DNA of 64,000 nt from Aeromicrobium sp. A1-2. Its GTDB lineage: Bacteria; Actinomycetota; Actinomycetes; Propionibacteriales; Nocardioidaceae. The stretch is from positions 2,294,001 to 2,358,000 of the forward strand of contig NZ_CP027482.1 in assembly GCF_003443875.1 (NCBI RefSeq), given 5' to 3'. Position numbers and translations under genes: made by a program. The first letter of the stretch is position 1. Each line of letters starts with the position of its first letter. This document shows positions 39,043 through 47,580 of this stretch, piece after piece. A model generated the notes under the pieces. It was not told the origin of the DNA, made no database searches, and worked only from the letters and a program-made list of their open reading frames with translations.

Positions 39043-39362
39043 GAGTCAGGCCTCACGAGTCGAAGGGGGGGGGGACCATCAGGCACCGGCGGCGGCGGGC
39101 GTCCGGCCTCGCGGACGGCATCGGCCAGCGCGAGCAGATCATCGCGGCTGGGCTCGGCTGCCTGTGGGTCAGGTGCGAGTCGCAGGACGCTCCAGCCTTG
39201 CGGCGCGGACATCCGTTGCGTGTGCTGGGCACACAAATCGTAGGTGTGGGGCTCGGCATAAGTCGCGAGCGGCCCAAGGACCGCGGTCTGATCCGCGTAG
39301 ACATAGGTCAGCGTCGCCACTGCCGTCTGCGAGCACGCCGAGCGCGTGCACCGTCTCACCAC
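39039..39362 (-). CDS. DUF3499 family protein
   Basis: About 107 aa. Contains the diagnostic RRCTRSACSQTAVATLTYVYADQTAVLGPL and the Cys/His pair in HTYDLCAQH, suggesting a zinc-binding site of unknown role. The start is ambiguous: GTG codons at 39368, 39362 and 39359 are all close to the family N-terminus; ATG at 39425 would overlap the divergent gene. I took 39362. Coupled to manB by TTGA overlap. Confidence 0.88.
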   Translation of the reverse strand: MVRRCTRSACSQTAVATLTYVYADQTAVLGPLATYAEPHTYDLCAQHTQRMSAPQGWSVLRLAPDPQAAEPSRDDLLALADAVREAGRPPPPVPDGPPPLRLVRPDS

Positions 39363-39416
39363 ACCCACGTGGTGAGGGTAGCCCGGCCGTCCGGTCCGGC
39401 GCGTTAGGCTCACCGC

Positions 39417-39863
39417 ATGGATCATCTCGATGGTGTCGTGAGCGGTCCCCGGCCCGGTCGGATGCGCGATCGACGCGGCCGCGGGTCCCGCGGTCCGATG
39501 GCGCTCCCGGGTCCGCTCTCACCGCGGAGCGTGCCGATCCACCGCCCGGCCCGTGCCTCCTTCGACCTGCTGGTCGGTGACGTGCTCGCGGCTCTCGAGC
39601 CACACTTCGCGGTCGAGTCCGATCATGTGGAGATCGTCGTCGAGGAAGCCCCGCTGCTGCCCCAGGAATGGAGCGAGGATGTGCCGTTGAGTGTCGTCTC
39701 GCCCGGCATCGGGGGATCTCGGATCGTCCTGTTCCGCATCCCGATCAGCCAGCGGTGCACCAACCGGGACGACCTGGAGGATTTGGTCTGGTCCGTGGTG
39801 CTGGACCGGCTCGCCGAACTGTGGCACATCTCCCCAGACGAGCTGGACCCCCGACCGCGCTGA
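39417..39863 (+). CDS. Zincin-like metallopeptidase family protein with degenerate motif
   Basis: 148 aa. The arrangement, an Arg/Pro-rich start, FDLLVGDVLAALEPHF, VEIVVEEAP and RDDLEDLVWSVVLDRLAELWHIS, fits the actinobacterial metallopeptidase family that neighbours whiB2 and manB (Rv3259-like). Where zincin relatives carry HExxH, this one has a VVLDRLAELWHI stretch with no HExxH, so a peptidase activity is doubtful. It is divergent from DUF3499 and convergent with DUF5719, whose stop pairs with its own in a small hairpin. Confidence 0.8.
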   Translation: MDHLDGVVSGPRPGRMRDRRGRGSRGPMALPGPLSPRSVPIHRPARASFDLLVGDVLAALEPHFAVESDHVEIVVEEAPLLPQEWSEDVPLSVVSPGIGGSRIVLFRIPISQRCTNRDDLEDLVWSVVLDRLAELWHISPDELDPRPR

Positions 39864-39873
39864 CGGCAGTCAG
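39860..39873. terminator. Short hairpin at convergent stops
   Basis: CTGAC-GGCA-GTCAG: a 5-bp stem containing the TGA of the zincin-like gene (39861-39863) and the stop of the convergent DUF5719 gene (39870-39872). Weak on its own, so the terminator call is uncertain. Confidence 0.35.
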
Positions 39874-41210
39874 GAGACCGGCCGCACCTGCGGTCCGAGC
39901 ACCGTCACCGGCGCCGCCTCCAGCATCAACGAGCTGATGCCGTCGCCCTTGGCGTACGTTGCCGCGGCGATGACCTTGCCGTGCGGACGGACGACGAAGT
40001 AGGCGGCGTCCTTGGCATCGAGAGCCAGGTATGTCGTGGTGCCGCCCTTGATCGTCACCGAGCTCGACGCGAGCGGCCGCATGCTCTTGTCGAAAGCCTC
40101 GACGTCCGCGGTCGCAGTGCTGCCGGTCGCAGTCAGCAGCAGTCGGGGGGCGCCGATGTTGGAACCAACCTCAATCGGGACGATCGCCGGTCCGGTGAGC
40201 GGAAGAGAGGCCTCGGCGTAGGCGTAGTCCTTGTTACCGGGAGCCATGCGGACCGACGCGGACACAGGTTGGTCAGAGGTCAGGCGCAATGCCAGGGAGT
40301 CAGAACCCGCAGACTTCGGCACCGGGATCGACCGGGTCGAGCCGGCCGGGACCTTGATCTGGTCGAGGCCCGACGGCGCAAAGGTGTTTTTGGGCCCGAT
40401 GACCTGCACGCCCACACGCGCCGTTGTCGTCCCCGGATTGAGCAGCAGGAGCGTGCGGCCCGAGGAGTCTTTGACCACACCTCCGACGACCTGGGCTCGA
40501 CGCGGCGAGAGCGTTGCTGACACCTGCTCGGTGCCTTGGAAGACCGAGGTCGCCGAGTCGGTCACGACGGCCGAGAGTGAACCGCGACGGCGGTGGACGT
40601 GCATCGCGAGCTCGGCCTCACCAGCCGCCAGCTCGTCGAGCCGGATGCGCCGGACCGAGGATGGCTTGACCACGATGCCCTCCGACCCGACGGCGTCGAT
40701 CTCCCCCTTGGGTCCCCAGAGCGTGAGGTCTACCGCGGCCGGTGTGTCGGCAAGGTTCGTCAGGATCAGGGTCGAGAAGTGCTTGCCTCCCGAGCCGAGG
40801 CCCATCAACCACGCGTCGTCGACCACACCGGGGCAGGATCCGACCACAAGCCCGCCGCCACCCTTCTTGGATGCCGTACCGGCGAAGAATCCCACCGCAC
40901 CGGAGCCGCGTCCTCCCTGCTGGACCACGACGCCCTCTCCATCGACGTCGGAAGTGCGCCACGTGGTCGCGTCCTCGAGGGCGGACACCCGGGTGTCGTC
41001 CGGCGACACGGTTGCGATCGCGTCGGTGCCGGCCTTGACCTGCCCTGCCGCCACAGTGATGACCGACGAGGCGGGACATGCGTAGGAAGACTCGGTGACA
41101 GTGACCCGAGAAGGCGGCCGGGGCGAGCTCGAGCCGGACGGGGCAACCATCGCCAGGACGACCAGCCCGATCGCCGCGATCGGGATCAGCAGCGCGCGGT
41201 ACTTGCTCAT
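39870..41210 (-). CDS. DUF5719 family exported protein
   Basis: 446 aa. One N-terminal membrane segment (about 7-26) followed by an extracytoplasmic, beta-rich body with repeated immunoglobulin-like strand patterns (for example LTLWGPKGEID, LLLLNPGTTTARVGVQVIGP). It is found in actinobacteria downstream of the large GT2 protein, here overlapping it by ATGA, so the two likely work together at the membrane. No enzyme motif is visible. Confidence 0.82.
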   Translation of the reverse strand: MSKYRALLIPIAAIGLVVLAMVAPSGSSSPRPPSRVTVTESSYACPASSVITVAAGQVKAGTDAIATVSPDDTRVSALEDATTWRTSDVDGEGVVVQQGGRGSGAVGFFAGTASKKGGGGLVVGSCPGVVDDAWLMGLGSGGKHFSTLILTNLADTPAAVDLTLWGPKGEIDAVGSEGIVVKPSSVRRIRLDELAAGEAELAMHVHRRRGSLSAVVTDSATSVFQGTEQVSATLSPRRAQVVGGVVKDSSGRTLLLLNPGTTTARVGVQVIGPKNTFAPSGLDQIKVPAGSTRSIPVPKSAGSDSLALRLTSDQPVSASVRMAPGNKDYAYAEASLPLTGPAIVPIEVGSNIGAPRLLLTATGSTATADVEAFDKSMRPLASSSVTIKGGTTTYLALDAKDAAYFVVRPHGKVIAAATYAKGDGISSLMLEAAPVTVLGPQVRPVS

Positions 41211-44002
41211 GTGTCGTCCTCCGTCTCGCCGTCGCCCAGCACGGCAGGTGCGGCGCGCTTGCGGACCGGCGCGGTCAGGATGATCGCGACGAGCCAGGCG
41301 AGGATCTGCAGGACCACAATGCCGCGGTGCCACCACGGGGTTGCCGACGACGTCAGGTCCGGATCGGCTGCGAGGGTCCAGACCCGCGAACCTGGCTGGT
41401 CGCTGCCCGCGGGCTGCAGCATGGGTGCTGCGTCGATGCGGCGGGTGAGCTCGGGATCAGCGCGCGGTGCGTAGATCGCATCGATGCCAAGACCGCTCAA
41501 TGCCTCGATGTCGGCCGACGTGGCCTGGGCGAGTATGCGGCGCGTCACGGCGGTGAGCTGCCGCGAGTCGCCAGCGGAGGCCACCACGGCCTCCTGGCCG
41601 AGGAACGGTCCGTTGCTGGCCACGACGCGGTAGTTGACACCGCCCTCGATGGTGCCGGTCAGGATCAGGGTGTCGCCGGGTCGTTCGGCCAGGAACACCG
41701 GCACGACCGAGGTGCGGCCGTCACGGATTGGGTAGTCCATACCGCGGCCGAGCCACCACACACCGGTGCCGATCGGCAGGACGAGTGCCACCACGACGGC
41801 CGCCGCGAGCGCTGGTCGCGGCCAGGACATCGCCGCCGGCACCGCGAGCAGGACTGCGGTGAGAAGTCCACCGACCCACACCACGACAGGCACGCCGACC
41901 CACGGCGTGATGTCGGCAGGGCCGGCCTGGGTCGAGTACGTCACGAGGGTCCCGACCAGTGCGGCGGCGAGCCCCAGAAGTGCGACGAGCCACGCGATGA
42001 TGACGCCGCTGCGGGTGCTGCGGGGCACCAGCGCAACCAGAGCCAGGACGAGCAGACCCACCGTCAACCACTCTGGTGCGCCTCCTGAGCCACCGGCGCG
42101 ACCCAGCACGACATCGCGGACCGTTGCCGAGCCGGGAAACGGGTAGCCGGCCTCCCACCAGGCACGCCACGGTCGGAGTGTCCGCTGGGCGAGCCATGGA
42201 CCGAGCAACAGAAGCGGGACTCCGGCGGCGATCGCTATCTGGCGGCGAACCCATCGTCCTTCGGCGTACCAGAGCACCAGGAGACCCCCGAAGCTCATGA
42301 CCAGGACGATCGGTGCGAATGCCGAGGCGAGCGCGATCCAGATGCCGAGCCGCAGGGCCAGCTGCCACCCTGGGTTCTCCGCAAGCTGCCATCCCGTGTT
42401 GGCGATGATCGGCAGCACGATGAGGACCACGACCGTGCCGATCCGACCCTGGCTGACTGCCCCCGTCGCGACGACGCACAGCGCGTACGAGACCGCCCAC
42501 ACGATCCGCGGGATGCGGTGCGGGCTGATCTGACGTCCGAATCGATGGGCGGTCAGCGCGGCCAGCGGGACCGCGAAGACCATCAGCATCGTGACGACGA
42601 GACCCGGCGCGAACCAGACCGGGGTCGCCGCGACTGCCAGTGGGAGGGCGAATGCCGGGGGCAGGATGTCGCTCGGCAGCCCGACGGCCTGTTGCCCGGC
42701 GAGAGCCAGATGCCACCACCCGGTGACCGAGTCGGGCGATGGCGGGAGTGCCCCGCCGTGCAGGTTGCCGCTGAGCAGCCCACGTCCGGCGACCAGCGAG
42801 AGCACCATCAACGCTAGGACGGCAGCCAGCCACGGCCGGCGCTGCAGCATCGAGGGCCCGTCGTCGAGGTCGACGGCCTCGTCGGGCGCCTGGTCCAGGG
42901 TCGTGGACCGCCGGCCGACGGTCTCGATCGACTCGGGCTTGACCAGCGCGGCAACCGTCTCGCGCACGACGTCGAAGCCATGTTGGTACGGCAGCCAGTA
43001 GGGCGCGAACAGGTCACGTATGGATCGGTGGCTGCGGCGGGCCGTCTCCCGCCGCGCGCGTCGCGCTCGCGCGAGCTTGACCGGGTGGAGGTACACCGAT
43101 CGCAACGCGAGCAGCTCGTCTCCGGCGGACTCAGGATCCTTGCCGATCACCATGCCGACGACGCGCAGCAGTGAGCCGAGGAACAGGCGGACGTACTGCC
43201 ACAGGAAGCGTGGCATCGGGGTGTTGGCCAGCATCGTGTAGAGCGCCGCACGTCGCGGCTCCCAGTGTGGGACGTCGCCCGCGGTGCGGCTGCGCGTGCC
43301 GCGACCCGTGGCCTCGGCATGGAAGATCACCGCGGTGGGCGCGGTCAGGGTGCGGTAGCCCGCCCGGGCGATGCGCCAGCCCAGGTCGATGTCGTCGAAG
43401 AACAGCGGGAGGTTGGGGTCGAGCCCGCCGAGCTCGTCCCACACGTCACGGCGGATCAGCATGCCGGCGGTGTTGACCGCGAGCACGTCGCGGGAGCGGT
43501 CGTGCTGGCCCGCGTCTGGCTCGCCGGTCTCCAGACCGGTCTCCCGGGACCCGGTCGAGGTGATCGTCAGCCCGACCTCGAGCAGCCGTCGCAGCGACGG
43601 CCACTCCCGGATCTTGGGACCGACCGCGGCGATGTCCGGAGCCGAGGTTGCTGTGTCGAGCAGGCCCGAGAGCGTTCCTGGCAGCACCAGAGCGTCGTCG
43701 TGCAGCAACCAGATCCAGTCGGTCCGTGGCATCGACTCCAGCGCCAGGCGAACGGCATCGCCGAATCCGGTGCCGGACGGCGCGTAGGTGATGCGGTCGG
43801 CACCGAACGAGTCGCGGAGCAGGTCTGCACTGCCATCGGTCGAGCTGACGTCGACGACTCGCCACGAGAGTGGGGCGTGGAACATGTGGCTGAACGAACC
43901 GAGAACCTTCGGCAGCCAGGTCGCTCCATTGTGAGCCACCAGCACCGCTCCCACGGTCGGTGGATCATCGAGCCAATGGCGCGTCGTGCTGGTCTCGTCC
44001 AC
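41207..44002 (-). CDS. Large GT2 glycosyltransferase with polytopic membrane C-terminus
   Basis: 931 aa. The N-terminal GT2 domain (about 15-260) has VGAVLVAHNGATWLPKVL, a DD metal motif in WIWLLHDDALVLPGTL, and FFDDIDLGWRIARAGY. The remaining two thirds have about a dozen membrane segments and an extracytoplasmic C-terminal region. I chose GTG 44002, with AGGG upstream; a TTG at 44011 is possible. Relatives near whiB2-manB are thought to act in wall polysaccharide synthesis. The sugar and acceptor are unknown. Gene order whiB2, GT2, DUF5719 is preserved. Confidence 0.85.
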   Translation of the reverse strand: MDETSTTRHWLDDPPTVGAVLVAHNGATWLPKVLGSFSHMFHAPLSWRVVDVSSTDGSADLLRDSFGADRITYAPSGTGFGDAVRLALESMPRTDWIWLLHDDALVLPGTLSGLLDTATSAPDIAAVGPKIREWPSLRRLLEVGLTITSTGSRETGLETGEPDAGQHDRSRDVLAVNTAGMLIRRDVWDELGGLDPNLPLFFDDIDLGWRIARAGYRTLTAPTAVIFHAEATGRGTRSRTAGDVPHWEPRRAALYTMLANTPMPRFLWQYVRLFLGSLLRVVGMVIGKDPESAGDELLALRSVYLHPVKLARARRARRETARRSHRSIRDLFAPYWLPYQHGFDVVRETVAALVKPESIETVGRRSTTLDQAPDEAVDLDDGPSMLQRRPWLAAVLALMVLSLVAGRGLLSGNLHGGALPPSPDSVTGWWHLALAGQQAVGLPSDILPPAFALPLAVAATPVWFAPGLVVTMLMVFAVPLAALTAHRFGRQISPHRIPRIVWAVSYALCVVATGAVSQGRIGTVVVLIVLPIIANTGWQLAENPGWQLALRLGIWIALASAFAPIVLVMSFGGLLVLWYAEGRWVRRQIAIAAGVPLLLLGPWLAQRTLRPWRAWWEAGYPFPGSATVRDVVLGRAGGSGGAPEWLTVGLLVLALVALVPRSTRSGVIIAWLVALLGLAAALVGTLVTYSTQAGPADITPWVGVPVVVWVGGLLTAVLLAVPAAMSWPRPALAAAVVVALVLPIGTGVWWLGRGMDYPIRDGRTSVVPVFLAERPGDTLILTGTIEGGVNYRVVASNGPFLGQEAVVASAGDSRQLTAVTRRILAQATSADIEALSGLGIDAIYAPRADPELTRRIDAAPMLQPAGSDQPGSRVWTLAADPDLTSSATPWWHRGIVVLQILAWLVAIILTAPVRKRAAPAVLGDGETEDDT

Positions 44003-44037
44003 GAGGAGCAACCCTAGTGGACGAGATGAAACGGGGC

Positions 44038-44292
44038 TCAGGCCCGTTTCTTGAGCTTGCGACGCTCCCGCTCGGACAGACCGCCCCAGATGCCGAACCG
44101 CTCATCGTGCGCGAGGGCGTACTCGAGGCACTCTCCACGGACGTCACACGTCAGGCACACTCGTTTGGCCTCGCGCGTGGATCCACCCTTTTCGGGGAAG
44201 AACGCCTCGGGGTCCGTCTGAGCGCAGAGTGCGCGCTCTTGCCACATGAGTTCCTCATCGAGCTCTTGCGGCTGACCCAGATCGAATGACAT
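44038..44292 (-). CDS. whiB2: WhiB2/WhmD-type iron-sulfur transcription factor
   Basis: 84 aa. Four cluster cysteines (C23, C46, C49, C55), the GIWGG turn (67-71) and a basic tail RERRKLKKRA. The sequence of the first 20 residues fits the WhiB2/WhiB division regulator, which controls septation with WhiA in actinobacteria. ATG at 44292; a GTG at 44322 would add ten residues. It is divergent from the CofD-like gene, with 117 bases between. Confidence 0.93.
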   Translation of the reverse strand: MSFDLGQPQELDEELMWQERALCAQTDPEAFFPEKGGSTREAKRVCLTCDVRGECLEYALAHDERFGIWGGLSERERRKLKKRA

Positions 44293-44409
44293 ACATGGAA
44301 TTACAGTCCTGTCACCTGCCACAAGTCAAGCCGAATGACAAGATTCACGAAATCTACGGCGTGTCGCCCGCCTGCCGGACACATCGGAGCGCACGACACA
44401 ATGGTCAGC

Positions 44410-45183
44410 ATGCGGATCACGGTCATTCTCGGCGCCGATGGCGCACCCTTCGCGCACGACCTCACCAGCCACCTCGAGCCCGGTGATGAGCTGGTCGTGA
44501 TCGCCCCGACGATGCTCGACCGATGGGCGACGGGTCTCAAGGTCTGCCCCGATCTCGACGCCCTGCTGGTCGCCCGCGCCTCGTCCGTCACCCACGAGGT
44601 GGCTGACGAACTCATCGCAATCGGCTACGCCCCGGCGTGGCAGCGTCCCAGCGATGCCGTGGTCGCGGCCCAGCTCGTCCGCACCGACCTGCTCGGCGCC
44701 GGATACAGCCTGACCGAGGCCACCTCGGCGATCGCCGCCCGCCGCGACCTCGGATTCACCCTCCTGCCGGCCAGCGACGACCGTGCCGAGCTGCACGCCG
44801 TGGTCGAGTCCCCCGAGGGACAGCGCGCGATCCACCTGTCAGAGGTCATCGCCGATCCCTCCGCACACGAGGTCAAGGAGCTCGTGCTCGTCGCTGAGAC
44901 CTGGTCGGTGTCCGATGCCGTGCGGGCAGCGATCGGCACGTCCGACGTGCTCGTGCTCGGACCGAGCAGCCGGACACTCGCGATCGATCCGGTGCTCCGC
45001 GCCCCCGGCTTGCGCGAGTCGATCGACGACGACCTGCCGGTGCTCATCGTGGAGCACAACGAGACCGCTCCCCCCACCCTGGTCCAGATCGCCGGGATGC
45101 GCGAACCCGATCCGGGCCGCGCCGAGCCGGTCACCGCCGATGCGGCGACCGTGGCCATTGCCGCGCGAGCGGTCGTCCGGTGA
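44410..45183 (+). CDS. Degenerate CofD/FbiA-like protein
   Basis: 257 aa, against roughly 320-330 in CofD/FbiA, which transfers phospholactate or phosphoenolpyruvate to Fo in F420 synthesis. Family traces are clear: GLKVCPDLDALL (42-53), AQLVRTDLLGAGYSLTEAT (87-105), TLLPASDDRAELHAVVE (118-133) and SDVLVLGPSS (178-187). Missing are the N-terminal Gly-rich loop (GADGAPF here), the LGDxDLATH-type stretch (RPSDAVVAA) and the whole C-terminal part. No fbiB follows. The position beside whiB2 is that of fbiA in mycobacteria. It is likely not an active CofD. ATG 44401 is an alternative start. Confidence 0.8.
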   Translation: MRITVILGADGAPFAHDLTSHLEPGDELVVIAPTMLDRWATGLKVCPDLDALLVARASSVTHEVADELIAIGYAPAWQRPSDAVVAAQLVRTDLLGAGYSLTEATSAIAARRDLGFTLLPASDDRAELHAVVESPEGQRAIHLSEVIADPSAHEVKELVLVAETWSVSDAVRAAIGTSDVLVLGPSSRTLAIDPVLRAPGLRESIDDDLPVLIVEHNETAPPTLVQIAGMREPDPGRAEPVTADAATVAIAARAVVR

Positions 45184-45845
45184 AGTCCCTCGATCGGCTG
45201 CTCGGCACATCGGCAGACCCCTCGCAACCGCTGGTGACGTACTACGACATGGCGACCGGTGAGCGGATCGAGCTCAGCACCGTGACGACGGCCAACTGGG
45301 TTGCCAAGACCAGCAACTTCCTGGTCGACGACCTCGAGACGGAGCCAGGCACCCGAATCCGTCTCGGTCTGCCGAGCCACTGGCTGACGTTCGTGTGGAT
45401 CCTCTCGGCGTGGAACGTCGGCGCCGCAATCGTCGACTCCGCTGCCGACATCGGGGTCAGCGGTCCCGATCTCGTCGCCGACGAGCCCACCCGGGTGGCA
45501 GCATCTCTGCGTCCGATGGGGGGCCGGTTCCCGGTGTCGCCCGAAGGATTCCTGGACCTCGGTGCCGAGGTCCCCGGTCACGGCGACCACTTCGTCGCCC
45601 TCGACCCGCCGTCGCCCTCGACCATCGCCCTGGACCTGACCGGCGAGGTGCGCACGCACGCAGAACACCTCGCGTCGGTCACGCCCTCGGGTGCACGCCG
45701 CCTCGTGACTCCCGGCAGCATCCGCCGCGACGCCGACCTCATCGCCGAGTCGTGCCTCGGCGGCGGATCGCTCGTGATCGTGTCGGCGGCGACGGCCGAA
45801 CAGCTCGCCGCGGTGGGCGCACAGGAGGCCGCCGAGATCCACTGA
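45180..45845 (+). CDS. TIGR03089 family protein
   Basis: 221 aa, GTG start overlapping the CofD-like stop (GTGA). The pattern matches the actinobacterial TIGR03089 family, which looks like the N-terminal part of AMP-dependent synthetases: LVTYYDMATGERIELSTVTTANWVAKTSNFL, then GLPSHWLTFVWILSAWNVGAAIVD. No AMP-binding P-loop (SGTTG) is present. Role unknown. Coupled translation with the CofD-like protein suggests a joint function. Confidence 0.85.
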   Translation: MKSLDRLLGTSADPSQPLVTYYDMATGERIELSTVTTANWVAKTSNFLVDDLETEPGTRIRLGLPSHWLTFVWILSAWNVGAAIVDSAADIGVSGPDLVADEPTRVAASLRPMGGRFPVSPEGFLDLGAEVPGHGDHFVALDPPSPSTIALDLTGEVRTHAEHLASVTPSGARRLVTPGSIRRDADLIAESCLGGGSLVIVSAATAEQLAAVGAQEAAEIH

Positions 45846-45927
45846 TCTGATCCACTACACTCGACGTTGCCTCGACGGGTGCCCGTCGGGTCGCCCCGAG
45901 AGCCTGAACAGTTGGGACACCACACGG

Positions 45928-46791
45928 ATGACAACCGCTGAGGACGCGGCGCGCCTGGGCCTCCACCGGGTCGGCGGACGCCCGACATTTCGCGCGTACA
46001 TCACCGAGGTCTGGAAGCGACGGGTCTTCATCTACTCGATGGCGCGTTTCAAGATCGAGTCCGAGAACCAGCAGAACTCCCTCGGGATGCTGTGGGTCGT
46101 GCTCAAGCCGCTGCTCAACGCGATGGTCTACGGGCTCATCTTCGGCCTGCTGATTCCCAGCGGCAGCCGGCCAGACCACTTCGTTGAGTTCTTGATCATC
46201 GGCGTGTTCGTGTTCGAGTTCTTCTCTCAGTCCTGGGCCAGCGGCGGCAAGGCCATCACCAACAATGCGTCGTTGGTCCAGAGCCTGGCGTTCCCCCGCA
46301 TGGTTCTGCCCCTGGCCGCCGTGACCCAACGGTTCCTGCAGTTCCTGCCGACCGTGGCGATCATGTTGATCTTCCTCCTGATCAGTGGGGGCTTCGGTGC
46401 CGCGGACCTGCACTGGTTCCTGATCGTCCCGATCTTCGCGCTCTACTTCGTGTTCAACTGCGGACTGGCACTTGTGACGGCCAGGCTGTCGGTTCACTGG
46501 CGTGACCTCAACAGTTTCCTCCCGTTCCTGACCCGTTTCTTCTTCTACACGACGGGAATCTTCTTCAGCGTCGAGAAGCGGTTCGGGGACAACGCAGTCA
46601 TTATGCGCATCTCGGACTTCCAGCCGGTGCACGAATTCCTCAGCCTGGCCCGCTCGGCCCTACTCCAGGGCCCCGGGTACGGGACCAACCTGCACTATTG
46701 GCTGTACGCGACCCTCTGGTCCATCGGTCTGTTCACATTCGGCGTCTGGTTCTTCTGGCGCGCCGAGGAGAGGTACGGGCGTGTCGACTGA
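45928..46791 (+). CDS. Wzm/TagG-like polysaccharide ABC exporter permease
   Basis: 287 aa with six membrane segments typical of ABC-2 polysaccharide exporters. An amphipathic N-terminal region with RRVFIYSMARFKIESENQQNSLGMLW precedes TM1; AFPRMVLPLAAV and the C-terminal RSALLQGPGY are family-like. It overlaps the ATPase gene by 11 bases. Such pairs export teichoic-acid-like, galactan or O-antigen-like polymers linked to polyprenyl carriers. The neighbouring LCP ligases fit an export-and-attachment route. Confidence 0.88.
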   Translation: MTTAEDAARLGLHRVGGRPTFRAYITEVWKRRVFIYSMARFKIESENQQNSLGMLWVVLKPLLNAMVYGLIFGLLIPSGSRPDHFVEFLIIGVFVFEFFSQSWASGGKAITNNASLVQSLAFPRMVLPLAAVTQRFLQFLPTVAIMLIFLLISGGFGAADLHWFLIVPIFALYFVFNCGLALVTARLSVHWRDLNSFLPFLTRFFFYTTGIFFSVEKRFGDNAVIMRISDFQPVHEFLSLARSALLQGPGYGTNLHYWLYATLWSIGLFTFGVWFFWRAEERYGRVD

Positions 46792-47566
46792 ACAACCGCT
46801 ACCCCAACCGACGCCTCCGTCGCAGCGCAAGCCTGTCGTGATTGTCGACGACGTGCATGTCGACTACAAGGTCTTTGCGACCGGCAAACGCCCTACCGCC
46901 GTCGATCGTCGATCCAAGGCGTTGCGCGGGCGCACCAAGCAGCTACGGACCGTCCAAGCGCTCAAAGGGGTGTCCTTCACGGCGTACGAGGAAGACAGCA
47001 TCGGCGTCATTGGCACCAACGGCTCAGGCAAGTCGACCCTGATGCGGGCGATCGTTGGTCTGACACCGACGAGCCAGGGCGCGATCTACGCTGCCTCGCG
47101 GCCCAGCCTGCTTGGCGTCGGCGCGGCTCTGTTGAAGGACCTCTCAGGCGAGCGCAACATCATTCTCGGGGGGCTCGCGATGGGCTTCACGATGGCCGAG
47201 ATCGACGCCAACTACGACGAGATCGTGAAGTTTTCCGGGCTGGAGAAGTTCATCGACCTGCCGATGCGCTCGTACTCCTCAGGCATGACCGCACGGCTCA
47301 AATTCGCGCTTGCCAGCGTGCAGACGCACGAGATCCTGATCGTCGATGAGGCGCTCGCGGTCGGCGATCGCAAGTTCCGTCAGCGTAGCGAGCAACGCAT
47401 TCGCGAGATCCGGGACAACGCCGGGACTGTCTTCCTGGTGAGCCACTCGATGCAGTCGATCCGCGACACCTGCAGCCGCGTCATCTGGCTCGACCAGGGC
47501 ACGCTCGTGATGGATGGCGAGACCAACGAGGTCATCGAGGCCTACAACACCGCGCAGGACCAGTAG
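46781..47566 (+). CDS. Wzt/TagH-like polysaccharide ABC exporter ATPase
   Basis: 261 aa, GTG start. Nucleotide-binding domain with Walker A GTNGSGKST, signature RSYSSGMTARL, Walker B EILIVDEALAVGD and the switch His in LVSHSM. No extra C-terminal carbohydrate-binding domain is present, so recognition of modified chain ends is unlikely. Partner of the upstream permease. Its stop is 14 bases from the end of a convergent LCP gene. Confidence 0.9.
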   Translation: MSTEQPLPQPTPPSQRKPVVIVDDVHVDYKVFATGKRPTAVDRRSKALRGRTKQLRTVQALKGVSFTAYEEDSIGVIGTNGSGKSTLMRAIVGLTPTSQGAIYAASRPSLLGVGAALLKDLSGERNIILGGLAMGFTMAEIDANYDEIVKFSGLEKFIDLPMRSYSSGMTARLKFALASVQTHEILIVDEALAVGDRKFRQRSEQRIREIRDNAGTVFLVSHSMQSIRDTCSRVIWLDQGTLVMDGETNEVIEAYNTAQDQ

Positions 47567-47580
47567 CCTCAGCCGACCGG

